Notes under the pieces: model-generated | Databases searched by the model: none | Told to the model about the DNA's origin: nothing | Seen by the model: only the letters and a program-made list of their open reading frames with translations | Translations under genes and position numbers: made by a program | In this document: piece after piece, positions 17,022 to 26,502 of the stretch | Layout of the letters: the number at the start of each line of letters is the position of its first letter | How positions within the stretch are numbered: the stretch's first letter is position 1 | Source of the DNA: Bacillus australimaris | GTDB taxonomy: Bacteria; Bacillota; Bacilli; Bacillales; Bacillaceae | Length of the DNA: 64,000 nt | Assembly: GCF_001307105.1 (NCBI RefSeq) | Contig: NZ_LGYN01000012.1 | Span: forward strand, 1-64,000 | Reading direction: 5' to 3'

Positions 17022-17945
17022 TTATAGCTCTATTTTTTTAGAAGTTGCTGCTAGCATTTTTGATCCATCCAGCGGAACAGATCCATCGAGAATCCAGTAA
17101 TGATCCTTGATCAGTAAGCTGCCACTCTGTTCAGTTTGGACATGTACTGGCAGGCGGAAAGTCATCTTCTTCTTGGTGTGATGCGAAAGCTGGTTCTTGG
17201 TGCGTAAAGTCAGCGCCGCTTTTTGCTTCGTTTCATGTACCGCTCCAGTTATGACATAATTCATCCGATATGCTGTTTCTGACTTATGCTGAAGCGGCAT
17301 TCTCATCTTCAACGAATGCCGAAAACGAACAGGTACATCCGTTGTACCTCGTGTTCCGCTGAGATAGAACGTACCATTTAATACAAACTCACCATTGAGT
17401 AAAATCGGAATATGATCGAAAAAACCCACTCTGCTTCGCAGTGTGAGCCTTTGATGATGTTCATTTTTTTCATGTACATCAGTATGATGAAAAGCAGTGA
17501 ACGTATAAGCCAAGTGAGCAGGCTTTAACGTTTCAAGAATTTCTACAATATATCTCGTGTTTTGCAGATCATCTAGGTTCACACGTAAGGCGAAGTGATA
17601 GCGATTTGTTGTGAGCCGGATGATGGCACTTGGATTCTTGAGAAATCGATTCACTGATTTCTCTAATGAAAGATATGTGATTGGCGGAATATTCGACATC
17701 ATATTGAGTAAGCGTGCTCTGCGCAGTTCAATTGAATCATCTGATTCCCGCTGCACCTTGAGCATTCTTTCCCATCTATTCAAACCCCATGTCGCTGTTA
17801 AAGGAAAGAACTGATCCGTTAAGTCGAAAATGGATTCATCCAATTGCTCAAATTCAGGTGCTTCTGTCTTGAGCAGGTGATCTACTTCATAAATTTCTGT
17901 AAAATATGGCGGCAAGTAATTTTTCAATTCATCCTGTTTGCTCAA
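17022..17945 (-). CDS. xkdU: Baseplate protein XkdU, extended
   Basis: A 307-residue protein from a TTG start overlapping the xkdT end. The N-terminal 180 residues (LKNYLPPYFTEI, LNRWERMLKV, RRARLLNMMSNIPPITYLSLEKSV) fit the XkdU/YmfQ tail family. PBSX XkdU is about 190 residues as I recall, so the 120-residue basic C-terminal region (from NEHHQRLTLRSRVGFF) is an extension; it contains an LLNGEFVLNGTFYLSG repeat-like block. Confidence 0.82.
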   Translation of the reverse strand: MSKQDELKNYLPPYFTEIYEVDHLLKTEAPEFEQLDESIFDLTDQFFPLTATWGLNRWERMLKVQRESDDSIELRRARLLNMMSNIPPITYLSLEKSVNRFLKNPSAIIRLTTNRYHFALRVNLDDLQNTRYIVEILETLKPAHLAYTFTAFHHTDVHEKNEHHQRLTLRSRVGFFDHIPILLNGEFVLNGTFYLSGTRGTTDVPVRFRHSLKMRMPLQHKSETAYRMNYVITGAVHETKQKAALTLRTKNQLSHHTKKKMTFRLPVHVQTEQSGSLLIKDHYWILDGSVPLDGSKMLAATSKKIEL

Positions 17946-18978
17946 TAACCTTCACCTGCCTCAGACGCGGAATCTCAATGTCCTGTAATACTAAGTTTTT
18001 CGACTCTCCATTCAATAACACATTTGCATAATCTGACACACTTTCTGAATGATACAGAATATCGTTTAAGGCTGACATTCGAATGGTACTCTTTTCAAAT
18101 GCGATTGATTTCAACAGCGCTTTAACCTTTTCTTCTATTTCTTTCTGAGCTCCTTCAAGGGTCCAGTCCATTTGAAGTTCGACAGCCACTTCTATGTCGA
18201 TATCCAGCCATTTGGCGCTTTCAACAGTTGCTTTTGAACCTATAGGCGCTTGTCCTTCTCCTTCACCTGGCTCTGGGTCGATATATTCCTGCACCCTTTT
18301 GACAAGAAGATCGGATGCAACGTCTAAATTGCCGTCTGTGATGACAATTTTGACCGTCCCTTCTCCGTTCCAAAGCGGGAACACCTTCGCTCTGCCAACA
18401 CCAGTCACTTCCTCAGCCCATTTCTTATAATGCGCCCTGTTGGCACTGACAGCCTCTCGCCTCGCACGTATTAAATATCGATCATATAAAGAAGCGTCAT
18501 CCTCTTCCTCTTGACCTGGGATCACCAGTTCTTTCATCGTCATCGATTCAAGACCTGGAATTGTATCAAGTGACAGCAGCGGCTGGTCTGTTAATTGACC
18601 ATTTCCGGCTTTACCAGGCGTCTCACATTCTAGCGTGCCATCATTCGAATATTGGAAATAAACATCTTCAATAAAAAAGCGTGAACCAGCTGGGATGTTG
18701 ACGTTCTCTGGCTGAATGGCCACTGACCAAACTGCTCTAGTGGCTGGTTTTCTTTCAATCCCTACTTCTGCAGCCCGCCGATCTAGAAATTCTCCTTGTG
18801 CTGTATCTGCAAAGACCAGCTCAAACACTTGATCAAGCCAAATATAGGACTGCGCCAATTCAGCAGCAGCAGGTGCCAAGGCATTCCAAATCACACTGTT
18901 TTCTCTTTTATCTATGTCATCTGGCAGTCTGTCCATCATTCTTTCCATCAATGCTTCATACGTTTGTTCCTCAAACAT
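17929..18978 (-). CDS. xkdT: Baseplate J-like protein XkdT
   Basis: A 349-residue baseplate wedge protein of the gpJ type. The N-terminus is [22 protein letters not shown], there is a [13 protein letters not shown] block, and the centre has RYLIRAR...[20 protein letters not shown]. It forms the baseplate periphery that triggers sheath contraction. It overlaps xkdS by 8 bp. Confidence 0.92.
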   Translation of the reverse strand: MFEEQTYEALMERMMDRLPDDIDKRENSVIWNALAPAAAELAQSYIWLDQVFELVFADTAQGEFLDRRAAEVGIERKPATRAVWSVAIQPENVNIPAGSRFFIEDVYFQYSNDGTLECETPGKAGNGQLTDQPLLSLDTIPGLESMTMKELVIPGQEEEDDASLYDRYLIRARREAVSANRAHYKKWAEEVTGVGRAKVFPLWNGEGTVKIVITDGNLDVASDLLVKRVQEYIDPEPGEGEGQAPIGSKATVESAKWLDIDIEVAVELQMDWTLEGAQKEIEEKVKALLKSIAFEKSTIRMSALNDILYHSESVSDYANVLLNGESKNLVLQDIEIPRLRQVKVIEQTG

Positions 18979-19393
18979 CTCCCTCCATCACCTCCTCTAT
19001 TTCTAATGTGCCCTCGTCTGTGACAATAGCTAGTTTGACATGAAACGAGTCATTTTGTTTTGTGACTTCTAACTCTTCAATATGATCAATCCGCTCGTCA
19101 ACGAGCAGTGCTTCCTCTAGCAGCCTTGGAATCTCCATTTCTTTGTATTCATCCGTGGCTTCTGTATCCGTCAATAGCTCTTGGATTTCAGTGCCAATGT
19201 CATGACTGTAGATCGGATGGGCATACCGCTCTGTCCTCAAGGTCATATAAATAAATTGCTGGATTGCCTCAATACCTGAAATGGTTTCGCCTGTCAGTCT
19301 GCCAGTTTCAAAATCTATTCGATACGTCGTCGAGGTTTCGACCTCTTCATCTTCTTCTATTTCCTCGATTTCTTCCTCTGGTGAAAGTGCCAC
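18971..19393 (-). CDS. xkdS: Baseplate-associated protein XkdS (DUF2634)
   Basis: A 140-residue acidic protein (an [12 protein letters not shown] run near the start) with the gp25-like core [36 protein letters not shown] take the GTG at 19393, 8 bp from GGAGG; an ATG at 19399 and a GTG at 19402 are too close to it. Wedge component by family and position. Confidence 0.87.
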   Translation of the reverse strand: MALSPEEEIEEIEEDEEVETSTTYRIDFETGRLTGETISGIEAIQQFIYMTLRTERYAHPIYSHDIGTEIQELLTDTEATDEYKEMEIPRLLEEALLVDERIDHIEELEVTKQNDSFHVKLAIVTDEGTLEIEEVMEGDV

Positions 19394-19407
19394 GTTCATC
19401 ACCTCCC

Positions 19408-19674
19408 TTACAATTTGTCGATGATGTAGAAGGACTGCCCTCCTGCCATTGCGAGCACCATAATACTGTCTCCCCTTTTCAGCCCATCTTCTTCACCCTT
19501 ATTTAAGCGCTTCGGCCAAATCAGTAATTCTTCTGGAATGGTCAGCTTATGATTTTCATTTAATCGGATGCTCAGAGGGGAGACCGCCGTGACTTCTCCT
19601 ATGAGAAGATCAATTGGAGATGCTGCATCTACTGCATTCACAGCCAATCGTTTAATCGCTTCACTCAATTTCAC
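19408..19674 (-). CDS. xkdR: XkdR family protein (DUF2577)
   Basis: An 88-residue protein with a small beta-barrel-like sequence ([29 protein letters not shown]...[23 protein letters not shown]). It lies between xkdQ and xkdS and overlaps xkdQ by 4 bp. Probably a hub accessory; the exact role is not known to me. Confidence 0.85.
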   Translation of the reverse strand: MKLSEAIKRLAVNAVDAASPIDLLIGEVTAVSPLSIRLNENHKLTIPEELLIWPKRLNKGEEDGLKRGDSIMVLAMAGGQSFYIIDKL

Positions 19675-20681
19675 GCTTGATCACCCTTTGGCATGGAATT
19701 TTTCTCAACGACATCAATGGTCATGGTGTGTTTTACCCCACTAAATTCATGTTTGTCTTGATCGATCCAGTAGGTTTTTTTGACGTTGATTTCAGGAATT
19801 TTCAAATAGATTGGGAGACCGCTTTGCAGCTCAGGAATTCCTAGCGCTTGAATACTTTTGACTTCTTGTTTGACGCCTTTTTTCTCTGCCAGCCGTACTT
19901 TAGCTCTTTTTTGTAGCTGTGGCTGGTTGATTTGCCCCGTGACCGTCTCAACATGCTGTAAAATACCGTATTTACTTTGGCCTGCTTTATCTTGTTCGAT
20001 CACCACAATCTCTGATTTACTGCCTTTTTTCTTATTCTTCCCTTGTTCATCAGCAGATGTACGCATCTTCACACGAGTGGCTGTCTCTTCAATCGAGGTG
20101 CTGTATTGATAGCTAACGAGATTGACGCCTGATTCAATGACCCATACGTCCTCTGGATCAGGCCAAGCTCTCAGCCCCATCTTGCCTTTGGCAGAATAGA
20201 TTTGATAGTTTCTTCCCGTTTGCCTCTTCGTTTCTTTCAATGCTTTCAATATAATGTCATACAAACTCGTATCATTTTTAAACACTAGTGATTTTATGAC
20301 ATGCCCTGTATTGGCGATGGAGGTCATTGGAATCTGAAAGTCGGTCCCAATTCGCCTCAAGATTTGATCTGCTCTTTGATTTGAAAAAACATAGACATCT
20401 TGGTTTTTCACCAAATATTGAAGCATATCGTATGCGGTAAAGGTCAGCTTTCCTTCAACAGGCGTCCGGGAAAAAACGATGCCTCTAAACAGCTCTTTTC
20501 CTTTCCATTTAAAAAGAACCGTGTCTCCTTCTGAGACACGGTAATACGTTTGACTGCCTTGCTTTGTGATAATATTTGCCTGAATAGAGCGAGGGGCTTG
20601 ATACCTTTGCCCCTGAAGTGTCACACTCTCTGTGACAAGCTCATACATGGTGCCGCTTCTGATGGCAAAAAGCTCAATCAA
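19671..20681 (-). CDS. xkdQ: Tail hub protein XkdQ (gpD-like)
   Basis: A 336-residue protein of the XkdQ hub family (SEGDTVLFKWKGKELFRGIVFSR near the start, FSNQRADQILRRIGTDFQIP in the middle). It is thought to form the baseplate hub below the tube. I choose a TTG start at 20681 with GGGGG upstream; the longer reading would overlap xkdP and lacks a ribosome site. Confidence 0.87.
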   Translation of the reverse strand: MIELFAIRSGTMYELVTESVTLQGQRYQAPRSIQANIITKQGSQTYYRVSEGDTVLFKWKGKELFRGIVFSRTPVEGKLTFTAYDMLQYLVKNQDVYVFSNQRADQILRRIGTDFQIPMTSIANTGHVIKSLVFKNDTSLYDIILKALKETKRQTGRNYQIYSAKGKMGLRAWPDPEDVWVIESGVNLVSYQYSTSIEETATRVKMRTSADEQGKNKKKGSKSEIVVIEQDKAGQSKYGILQHVETVTGQINQPQLQKRAKVRLAEKKGVKQEVKSIQALGIPELQSGLPIYLKIPEINVKKTYWIDQDKHEFSGVKHTMTIDVVEKNSMPKGDQA

Positions 20682-20692
20682 TGCCAGCCCCC

Positions 20693-21361
20693 CTATTGTG
20701 GTATTTTTAATTTTTGCCCTGGGAAAATCCAATGCCCCGGCTGCTTAATATTGCGTTTGCTTCGTTTAATCATCGCTGCTTTATTGGCATTCCAAATACG
20801 CCGCCATTTCGTACTGTCACCATAAAATCGGCCTGAAATGGCCCACAAGGTATCACCTTTTTTGACAGTGTACAATTTTGGTGGTGTTTTTGATGGCCTT
20901 TTCTTTTTGGTTTGTTTTGCTTTTTTCTTTCGTTTGATTTTTCTAGGCGATGCGGTTTTATATTCTTTTAACTCGATCGTAAATTCACGATCTCCAATAT
21001 CATATGACCCTTCCTTGTGGGTAAAGCTTTCAATGCTGCACGTCATATTGATTTTCGTTCCAGTTACAATCAACCGTACGGATTTCTTTGAACGCATCAT
21101 TCTTTCAATTTTCGCTATCGCATTCTCTGGTGATGGAATGCTTTTATATTCAGCAATCGGCGAATATTTCTTAGGAAATAATGAGGTGAATGATACTTGT
21201 TTCGCCGATGGTACGTCAATAAAGGTCAGTTCTCCAAAAGAGGCAACCTTCACTGTTTCATTTTGTACGTTATTTGTGATTTCGAGTTCGGATGGAAGGA
21301 CAGGGAATCGCAACTTGTCCTTTCCTTGGGAAATCCACAATTGATATACTGATTTACCCAT
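20693..21361 (-). CDS. xkdP: XkdP family protein with LysM domain
   Basis: A 222-residue protein. An N-terminal tail-protein domain ([21 protein letters not shown]) is followed by a very basic linker, then a LysM domain ([18 protein letters not shown]...PGQKLKIP, about 170-222). It links tape measure and hub and may bind cell wall. The ATG overlaps the xkdO stop by 8 bp. Confidence 0.9.
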   Translation of the reverse strand: MGKSVYQLWISQGKDKLRFPVLPSELEITNNVQNETVKVASFGELTFIDVPSAKQVSFTSLFPKKYSPIAEYKSIPSPENAIAKIERMMRSKKSVRLIVTGTKINMTCSIESFTHKEGSYDIGDREFTIELKEYKTASPRKIKRKKKAKQTKKKRPSKTPPKLYTVKKGDTLWAISGRFYGDSTKWRRIWNANKAAMIKRSKRNIKQPGHWIFPGQKLKIPQ

Positions 21362-24300
21362 CGATCACGACCCCCTTCGTTCCTGTATGAAGCTCTACTT
21401 CCAATTCATCTATAAGCATTTGTTTAATTTTTTCGACAAGCGATTGCTGATCTTGTCCATTATGGAAATGCTGATCGCCATTGAATTGAATTGTGATTTG
21501 TTTATTACCTGACGATGTTGTATTGCCAGCAGACTGAGCTGAGGTGACTTGCTGCATCTGTGCTTCTGGTAAAGGAGCAGATGCATTTGATGGATCATAT
21601 ACTTGCATCCCAAGCGCCTTGGCTGCCTGCGTCAATAAATACCTTCCGCGAATGCCTCTTTCTTCGGGAATTATCCATTCACGTTTGTTTCCTTCACCAA
21701 CTCTAGCAACCTGCTCCTGAGTAATCAGTCCTCCATTTGCGTAGCCTTTATAAGGACCGCCTCTTCTCATACTTCTCAATCCAGGCGTGTTAAAGACTGT
21801 TCCATATCTGCCCTTAATGTAGTTAATGGCCGCAACAGCATTATGAATTGGGTTCCAAATGTCATTCATGCCCTTGCCTTTATTGGAGTTAAACGTTGGC
21901 CCAATGGTTTGCATTAAGCCTTTAGAAGGTGTTCCCTTTTTGGCGTTGGAATCCCATAAGTTGATCGCTCTCGGATTTCCATTTGATTCGTGCTGAGCGA
22001 TTGTCATCAGACCTGGAAGCCAGCTCATCGATGTGCCAGTTGCCATCAGAGCTGCCATGAGCCATTGCTGAACACTAAGACCTGAAGCCCCCATCCCGCT
22101 AAATGCTCCGATTAATGAACCGGCTTGATTCTCTGCGAATTTTTTCACGTCAACTGAATCAAGCCCTTTGACGACACCGATTGATGCAAATTTCCCAAGA
22201 CTCATCATGACGCGTGAAGGGGAGTGAATGTCTAATTCCTCTCTAAACGCCTGCTCTACTTTCTTCGCCATTTCTTTGGCGGCCTGCCTGACTTCACTTG
22301 CTTTCGAACGCATGCCGCTGTTAAAGGCGTCAATCATTCCTGAACCCCAGCCTGGTGATTCTTGTTTTGCTTGCAGGAAAGGTTGTTTGATATGTTGATC
22401 TACGTACAGGTTTGTGCCAGTTGATGTAGCATTTTGACCTGCTGCAAAACCACTAACCGTCCCAGTACCCCAATTTGGCGATGTTGTCATCACTTGTTGG
22501 TATGGTGCTTTTACACGGCTTTGCAAAAAGCTATCTGTTCCTGTTGGTGTCATTTTCTGACCATTCGCAAAGGCAGAAACCGTTTGTTGACCATATTTTC
22601 CTGAGTCAGTTGTCAATTGACCAAAAGGCTGCTGAATATTCTTTTGTTTCCATTGATCAAGTGTAATCACTTTTTGATTTAATCCTTGTTCAAAATCCTT
22701 ATTAAATTGCTCCCCTATGCTGGAGGCTTGAATGTTCCCAGTCATCGAGACCGAACCGTCTATTGAACCGACAGAAGATGATGAAGCTACTGCTGTAGGA
22801 GCTGGAGAGCTTGATACTTGATTTCCAGCTACTCCGCTTGGCATAACAGACATTCCAAGATGAGAAGCAGCCTGTGCAAGCAGCATCTTTCCGCGTCCTC
22901 GGTTATTTTGAGTTGGAATAACAAATTCGTTACCAGCTTCTCCGACCCATGATAAGGTTGGCTGAGTGATATAGCCGCCTGTGGCTTTTTGATCAGGAGC
23001 TCCAAAGACCTGTTTCAATACAAAATCAACCCCACCGCTAGCCTTATTAAACAAATCTTTGACCCAACCAAACGCTTTAGAAAACCCATCACCAATAGCT
23101 TCTGCTACTTTTACAATCGGCTTTTGAATGTTGTCCTCAAACCATTTGGATAATCCATCCCATATATCTGTCACTACTTTATACGCTTCTTCAAACTTTT
23201 CTCCGATACCATCTTTAATGGTTCCTACGGTATCTACAAGTGGATTCCACACATTTTCCATAAACCATGTCGATACAGCACCAAAGATTGATTGTATTTT
23301 TTTCCATGCATTTGATAATGCTGTCCAAATCCCTGTAGCGACTGTAACAACTGTGCTGCTTAGCGGCGTCCAAACGTTCTCGATAAACCACCCTGCTACT
23401 GCACTGAATGTTTCTTGAATCCACGTCCAGGCATTGACTAGGCTTGACCAGATGGTCGTTGCTACCGTAACGACTGTGCTGCTTAGCGGTGTCCAGACGT
23501 TTTCGATAAACCAGCCTGCTACTGTACTGAATGTTTCTTGGATCCACGTCCAGGCATTGACTAGATTTGACCAGATGGATGATGCTACTGTAACAACCGT
23601 GCTGCTTAATGGTGTCCAGACATTTTCTGTGAACCAAGTCGCTACTGTTGACCAGACTTCGACAATTTGATCTTTAATTTCAATGGCTTTTTGGCCAATT
23701 TTTTCAAATCCGCCGCCATCAAACCATTTCCCGATCGTTTCACCGATAGATTCGCCACCCATACTTCCAGCGATGCCGCCTACTAGACCACCGATGGCTG
23801 TACCTACTCCTGGAACTACGCTTCCAATAGCTGCACCTGCTGCAGCACCTGCCATCCCGCCGGCGATACCGCCTCCAGTCGTACCGATCTTTTCACCAGC
23901 ATTCTCTTTTTTCATACCGATTAAATTTGTTGCACTCAGTAAACCACCTAGAATAGGTACTTTCTTTAATAATTTACCGCTCCCTTTACCGATATTTTTC
24001 ACCGCATCCCCTAGCCCCTTGCCACCTTTCATTAGCCCCGTAAGTCCGCCAACTGAAGCTGCGATACCCGCACCTTTCTTTAGTCCACTAGGAATTTTTC
24101 CAAATAACTTACCTGCATTTGTTTTCAGTTTCCCTAATTTACTTGGAGGCCTTCTATTCATTTCGGTTCTTGATGTGGCATTTGGATTTGTTGATCTTCT
24201 CGGTGAACGGCCATTTTTCGCTTTAGTAGATCCTCGACTGCTTATACCTCTTGCACAACATGGGCAACAACTACTGCGAAACAAACCTTTTCCACCTCGC

Positions 24301-25373
24301 GGCTTAGACTGCGTTTTAGGAGCCGAATTAGATGGTGTAGATGTTGGTGCTGTTGTTGGTGCTGTTGTTGGTGCTGTTGTTGGTGCTGTTGTTGGTGCTG
24401 TTGTTGGTGCTGTTGTTGGTGTCGGAGTGGTACTGCTATTTTCACTTGATTGATCACTTGCTCCTAAGAGACGATCTAATCCAGTCTTCACCCATTGATC
24501 TAGTTTTTTTTCAGGATTAAATTTAATCTTCTCTTTAATTCTTCCGATCACATCTTGTTTGTACTCTTCCATTTTATTTTCAACCCAAGGAAGTGCATTT
24601 TCATCCCAAAACTTTCTAGGACTCAATTTTTCCTTCACTTTGTCTGCAACATCACCTGCATATTTTTGGATTTCATTTAATCCTTTATTAGCAAAGTTCT
24701 GGAGCCAACTCTGTTTAGGTTCATCCGTTTTAGCTGACGGACTAGCAGTCTCAGGCTCTTTTTTTATGGTTTTTTCTTTCACAACAGACTCTGCCTGATC
24801 ACGTTTTTTAAGCTTACTCTTGGCATTGTCTTGAACAGACACTCTGATTTCGTGTTTGGACATAGTCAAGCTTCTGAGCGTCTTTTTGATTCGTTGAATT
24901 GCAGCGGTGGCTTGGTCAACCATGTTTAATCTCATATAATAGGTTCTGTTCATGAGCTGAAGGATTGATTTTTTGATCGATGACATTTTTACTGACAATT
25001 GATCGTTCAGTTTAAACGTCAGCATAATGGGGCTTGTCCCCACTTGTTTCAATCGATCTATGCTGGACTTAATGACATCCAGCCCCTTCGCTTGAATGGA
25101 TATGACCATATGATTCGGTAACATATTTAACTGATTTTTTAATGAATTTAGATCACGATAGATTCCCTGATCTAGCCTCATGGAAACAGCTGAAATTTTC
25201 CGAAGCGACAAAGTGAGATTTCTCAGCTTCTTTTCATCCATTTCCAGGCTTATTTTCACTGGTTTTCTAAATGGTTTGAGCTGCTTCTCAAACGTTTGAA
25301 ACCTTTTTTGAATGCGTAATAGTTTCTTTGACACTCGGTCTTCTAATTCAAACCGTGCTGTGAGTTTCGCCAA
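21354..25373 (-). CDS. xkdO: Tail tape measure protein with transglycosylase domain XkdO
   Basis: A 1339-residue protein from a TTG start 7 bp after AGGAGG. It begins with basic beta-rich repeats. A PTTA repeat tract (about 320-345), a Cys pair cluster [10 protein letters not shown], and a Gly/Ala-rich hydrophobic stretch follow (about 470-560). Next come three to four 41-residue tandem repeats around [16 protein letters not shown] lytic transglycosylase-like domain ([15 protein letters not shown]...[12 protein letters not shown], about 1135-1210) lies near the end. It sets tail length and locally opens the wall. Confidence 0.92.
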   Translation of the reverse strand: MAKLTARFELEDRVSKKLLRIQKRFQTFEKQLKPFRKPVKISLEMDEKKLRNLTLSLRKISAVSMRLDQGIYRDLNSLKNQLNMLPNHMVISIQAKGLDVIKSSIDRLKQVGTSPIMLTFKLNDQLSVKMSSIKKSILQLMNRTYYMRLNMVDQATAAIQRIKKTLRSLTMSKHEIRVSVQDNAKSKLKKRDQAESVVKEKTIKKEPETASPSAKTDEPKQSWLQNFANKGLNEIQKYAGDVADKVKEKLSPRKFWDENALPWVENKMEEYKQDVIGRIKEKIKFNPEKKLDQWVKTGLDRLLGASDQSSENSSTTPTPTTAPTTAPTTAPTTAPTTAPTTAPTSTPSNSAPKTQSKPRGGKGLFRSSCCPCCARGISSRGSTKAKNGRSPRRSTNPNATSRTEMNRRPPSKLGKLKTNAGKLFGKIPSGLKKGAGIAASVGGLTGLMKGGKGLGDAVKNIGKGSGKLLKKVPILGGLLSATNLIGMKKENAGEKIGTTGGGIAGGMAGAAAGAAIGSVVPGVGTAIGGLVGGIAGSMGGESIGETIGKWFDGGGFEKIGQKAIEIKDQIVEVWSTVATWFTENVWTPLSSTVVTVASSIWSNLVNAWTWIQETFSTVAGWFIENVWTPLSSTVVTVATTIWSSLVNAWTWIQETFSAVAGWFIENVWTPLSSTVVTVATGIWTALSNAWKKIQSIFGAVSTWFMENVWNPLVDTVGTIKDGIGEKFEEAYKVVTDIWDGLSKWFEDNIQKPIVKVAEAIGDGFSKAFGWVKDLFNKASGGVDFVLKQVFGAPDQKATGGYITQPTLSWVGEAGNEFVIPTQNNRGRGKMLLAQAASHLGMSVMPSGVAGNQVSSSPAPTAVASSSSVGSIDGSVSMTGNIQASSIGEQFNKDFEQGLNQKVITLDQWKQKNIQQPFGQLTTDSGKYGQQTVSAFANGQKMTPTGTDSFLQSRVKAPYQQVMTTSPNWGTGTVSGFAAGQNATSTGTNLYVDQHIKQPFLQAKQESPGWGSGMIDAFNSGMRSKASEVRQAAKEMAKKVEQAFREELDIHSPSRVMMSLGKFASIGVVKGLDSVDVKKFAENQAGSLIGAFSGMGASGLSVQQWLMAALMATGTSMSWLPGLMTIAQHESNGNPRAINLWDSNAKKGTPSKGLMQTIGPTFNSNKGKGMNDIWNPIHNAVAAINYIKGRYGTVFNTPGLRSMRRGGPYKGYANGGLITQEQVARVGEGNKREWIIPEERGIRGRYLLTQAAKALGMQVYDPSNASAPLPEAQMQQVTSAQSAGNTTSSGNKQITIQFNGDQHFHNGQDQQSLVEKIKQMLIDELEVELHTGTKGVVIDG
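23260..23640. repeat. Tandem 123-bp coding repeats in xkdO
   Basis: Three to four direct repeats of about 123 bp encode 41-residue units centred on [15 protein letters not shown] and [11 protein letters not shown]. The copies are very similar at DNA level, so they could recombine and shorten or lengthen the tape measure by whole units. Confidence 0.8.
24349..24420. repeat. Six perfect 12-bp repeats in xkdO
   Basis: The unit GCTGTTGTTGGT is repeated six times without error and encodes a Pro-Thr-Thr-Ala repeat on the minus strand. Length change by 12 bp keeps frame. Confidence 0.95.
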
Positions 25374-25993
25374 TTATTTACCTCCTTTCTTTGCTTCTTT
25401 TTCTAGCATGTCTAGCTTGTAGCTGATGAGTCCGAATAGGAATGCTTTGAACGGTCTTGATGATTCATATAATTCAAGGAGTTCAGATGGGGAGTAGTGA
25501 AGTTCGTGCATGGCATAATATAAAAACACCGCTTCTTTATCCCCATCTTTTATTAGTTTTTTGCTGCTTCTTCTAAATCTTCAATTTCATCTTCGAATCC
25601 GTTGATTTCAATTGCTTTGTTTAACCAGTTCGCATATTCACCGCCGACTGACAGGACACGTTTTGCTACTTCAACTGGATCTTGTGTGCTATAGGCTTCT
25701 CTTAATTCCTTTGAGCGGAAATCTGGGTAAATCGTTGATTCAATCGCAATACGTGCATAGAAGCGCTGACTGTCTAAGTCTTTCACACGTCCTCTGCCTT
25801 TGACATTTTTGAAGGTCGTGTTTTCTTTTTCCAGTTCATCAATCCGTTCAGTTGTAATAGCTTTAAAGACAAAAGGAATGACATTCCCTTTTTTATCAAC
25901 AAAACGCTTAGAAATCGGTACCTTCACTTCTTCCGCTTCTACTGTTTGTCCTGGCATAAAAAATGAAAGATCAAATGTTTGTTTTTCGCTCAT
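25374..25993 (-). CDS. XkdN frameshift product (G-T type tail chaperone)
   Basis: Continuation of xkdN in the -1 frame after the slip site at 25556-25562. It adds 60 residues (from LIKDGDKEAVFLYYAMHELH to EKEAKKGGK) and stops at 25374, one base before the xkdO start, for 206 residues in total. The region is otherwise a 180-bp gap without a gene in a densely packed operon. It mirrors the lambda gpG/gpGT arrangement, where a rare frameshift makes an extended chaperone that recruits tube protein to the tape measure. The product is inferred, not shown. Confidence 0.8.
25553..25993 (-). CDS. xkdN: Tail assembly chaperone XkdN
   Basis: A 146-residue protein (SFFMPGQTVEAEEVKVPISKRF...) of the XkdN/YqbN family, between tube xkdM and tape measure xkdO. 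It ends EDLEEAAKN. The final AAA-AAC codons belong to a frameshift site, so this is the short form of a two-product gene. The start at 25993 follows a GGGAG-type site. Confidence 0.9.
   Translation of the reverse strand: MSEKQTFDLSFFMPGQTVEAEEVKVPISKRFVDKKGNVIPFVFKAITTERIDELEKENTTFKNVKGRGRVKDLDSQRFYARIAIESTIYPDFRSKELREAYSTQDPVEVAKRVLSVGGEYANWLNKAIEINGFEDEIEDLEEAAKN
25556..25562 (-). promoter_or_regulatory. -1 ribosomal frameshift slippery site A-AAA-AAC
   Basis: On the minus strand the heptamer A AAA AAC is in register with xkdN codons GCA-AAA-AAC and directly precedes its TAA stop. It matches X-XXY-YYZ exactly. The -1 frame is then open for 60 codons. I did not find an obvious strong downstream stem by eye. 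Confidence 0.8.
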
Positions 25994-26029
25994 GTTTAAA
26001 AACTCCCTTTGTTAAGTTTTTTTGAATGC

Positions 26030-26060
26030 AAAAAAGCACATCCATTTTTGAATGTGCTTT
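26030..26060 (-). terminator. Minus-strand terminator upstream of xkdN
   Basis: A 9-bp stem AAAGCACAT (26033-26041) / ATGTGCTTT (26052-26060). On the minus strand it ends in six T. It would stop late-operon transcripts 36 bp before the xkdN ATG unless read through, and it sits just behind the toxin promoter. Confidence 0.65.
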
Positions 26061-26074
26061 CCAATCTTTTCATG

Positions 26075-26080
26075 TATAAT
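26075..26080 (+). promoter_or_regulatory. Toxin promoter -10 (TATAAT)
   Basis: A perfect TATAAT, 71 bp before the toxin ATG. The -35 region is poor, so full promoter limits are uncertain. Confidence 0.55.
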
Positions 26081-26121
26081 CTTAATTGTACAATTGAACG
26101 GCTTGCTCAAGGGTGTCTGGC

Positions 26122-26145
26122 TCATCCCCGATAGGAAGGGGGTGA
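26122..26145 (+). promoter_or_regulatory. Hairpin hiding the toxin ribosome site
   Basis: TCATCCCC (26122-26129) pairs with GGGGGTGA (26138-26145; one G-U), covering the toxin Shine-Dalgarno. Such occlusion is known for Bacillus type I toxin mRNAs. Confidence 0.6.
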
Positions 26146-26150
26146 TGTTC

Positions 26151-26234
26151 ATGTCAACATTTCAAGCGCTTATGTTAATGCTTGCATTCGGGTCATTTAT
26201 TATTACCCTGTTGACGTATATAGACAAAAAATAG
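26151..26234 (+). CDS. Type I holin-like toxin (BsrE/BsrH-like)
   Basis: A 27-residue peptide (sequence MSTFQALMLMLAFGSFIITL then LTYIDKK): one hydrophobic helix with a short charged tail. It closely resembles the BsrE/BsrH toxin family of Bacillus as I remember it. GGAAGGGGG precedes the start. It runs opposite to the phage operon, between xkdM and xkdN, and its mRNA 3' end is covered by a convergent antisense RNA. Expected to damage the membrane when expressed without antitoxin. Confidence 0.85.
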   Translation: MSTFQALMLMLAFGSFIITLLTYIDKK

Positions 26235-26271
26235 ACTCCCCTTGAGCTGTGGAAGGTTAAAGGGAAGTCTA
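26232..26271 (-). terminator. Terminator of the antisense RNA
   Basis: A 12-bp stem with a 16-nt loop followed by six T on the minus strand. It would also act on late phage transcripts coming from xkdM. Confidence 0.75.
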
Positions 26272-26323
26272 CCTAAAGAACCTATTCGAAAAGCCAGCCC
26301 CTTGAAGGGCCTTATTGTACATT

Positions 26324-26355
26324 GCCGGGATGTTAGCGCATCCTGGCTTCTTTTT
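26324..26355 (+). terminator. Terminator of the toxin mRNA
   Basis: GCCGGGATG (26324-26332) pairs with CATCCTGGC (26339-26347), then TTCTTTTT. It gives a toxin mRNA of about 270 nt from the -10 at 26075. Confidence 0.75.
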
Positions 26356-26502
26356 ATTTTATGCAAATTGCTTTGCATGTAAACATTTCAAATCTTTTTT
26401 TAGCTGCACAATAACTCTTCTGTAACTACAAAAAAGTATACCATATCGAGGACTGAAATAAAAATAACTTATATTTTAGTCATTCGTAATGTTGTTTCTA
26501 AA

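Larger units (their letters stand above)
26226..26428 (-). ncRNA. Antisense RNA antitoxin, about 200 nt
   Basis: Inferred from signals. An extended -10 (TGGTATACT, -10 at 26435-26440) fires leftward. A terminator follows, with stem 26232-26243 / 26260-26271 (12 bp, one wobble) and six T at 26226-26231, beginning at the toxin stop codon. The RNA would overlap about 130 nt of the toxin mRNA 3' part. The -35 is weak. The layout is that of BsrG/SR4-type pairs. Confidence 0.7.

Noticed and set aside
23683-24453. Long plus-strand open frame rich in Pro/Ala/Val opposite xkdO
   Set aside because: It is an antisense shadow of Gly/Ala-rich and PTTA-coding DNA of the tape measure gene; no ribosome site or family pattern.
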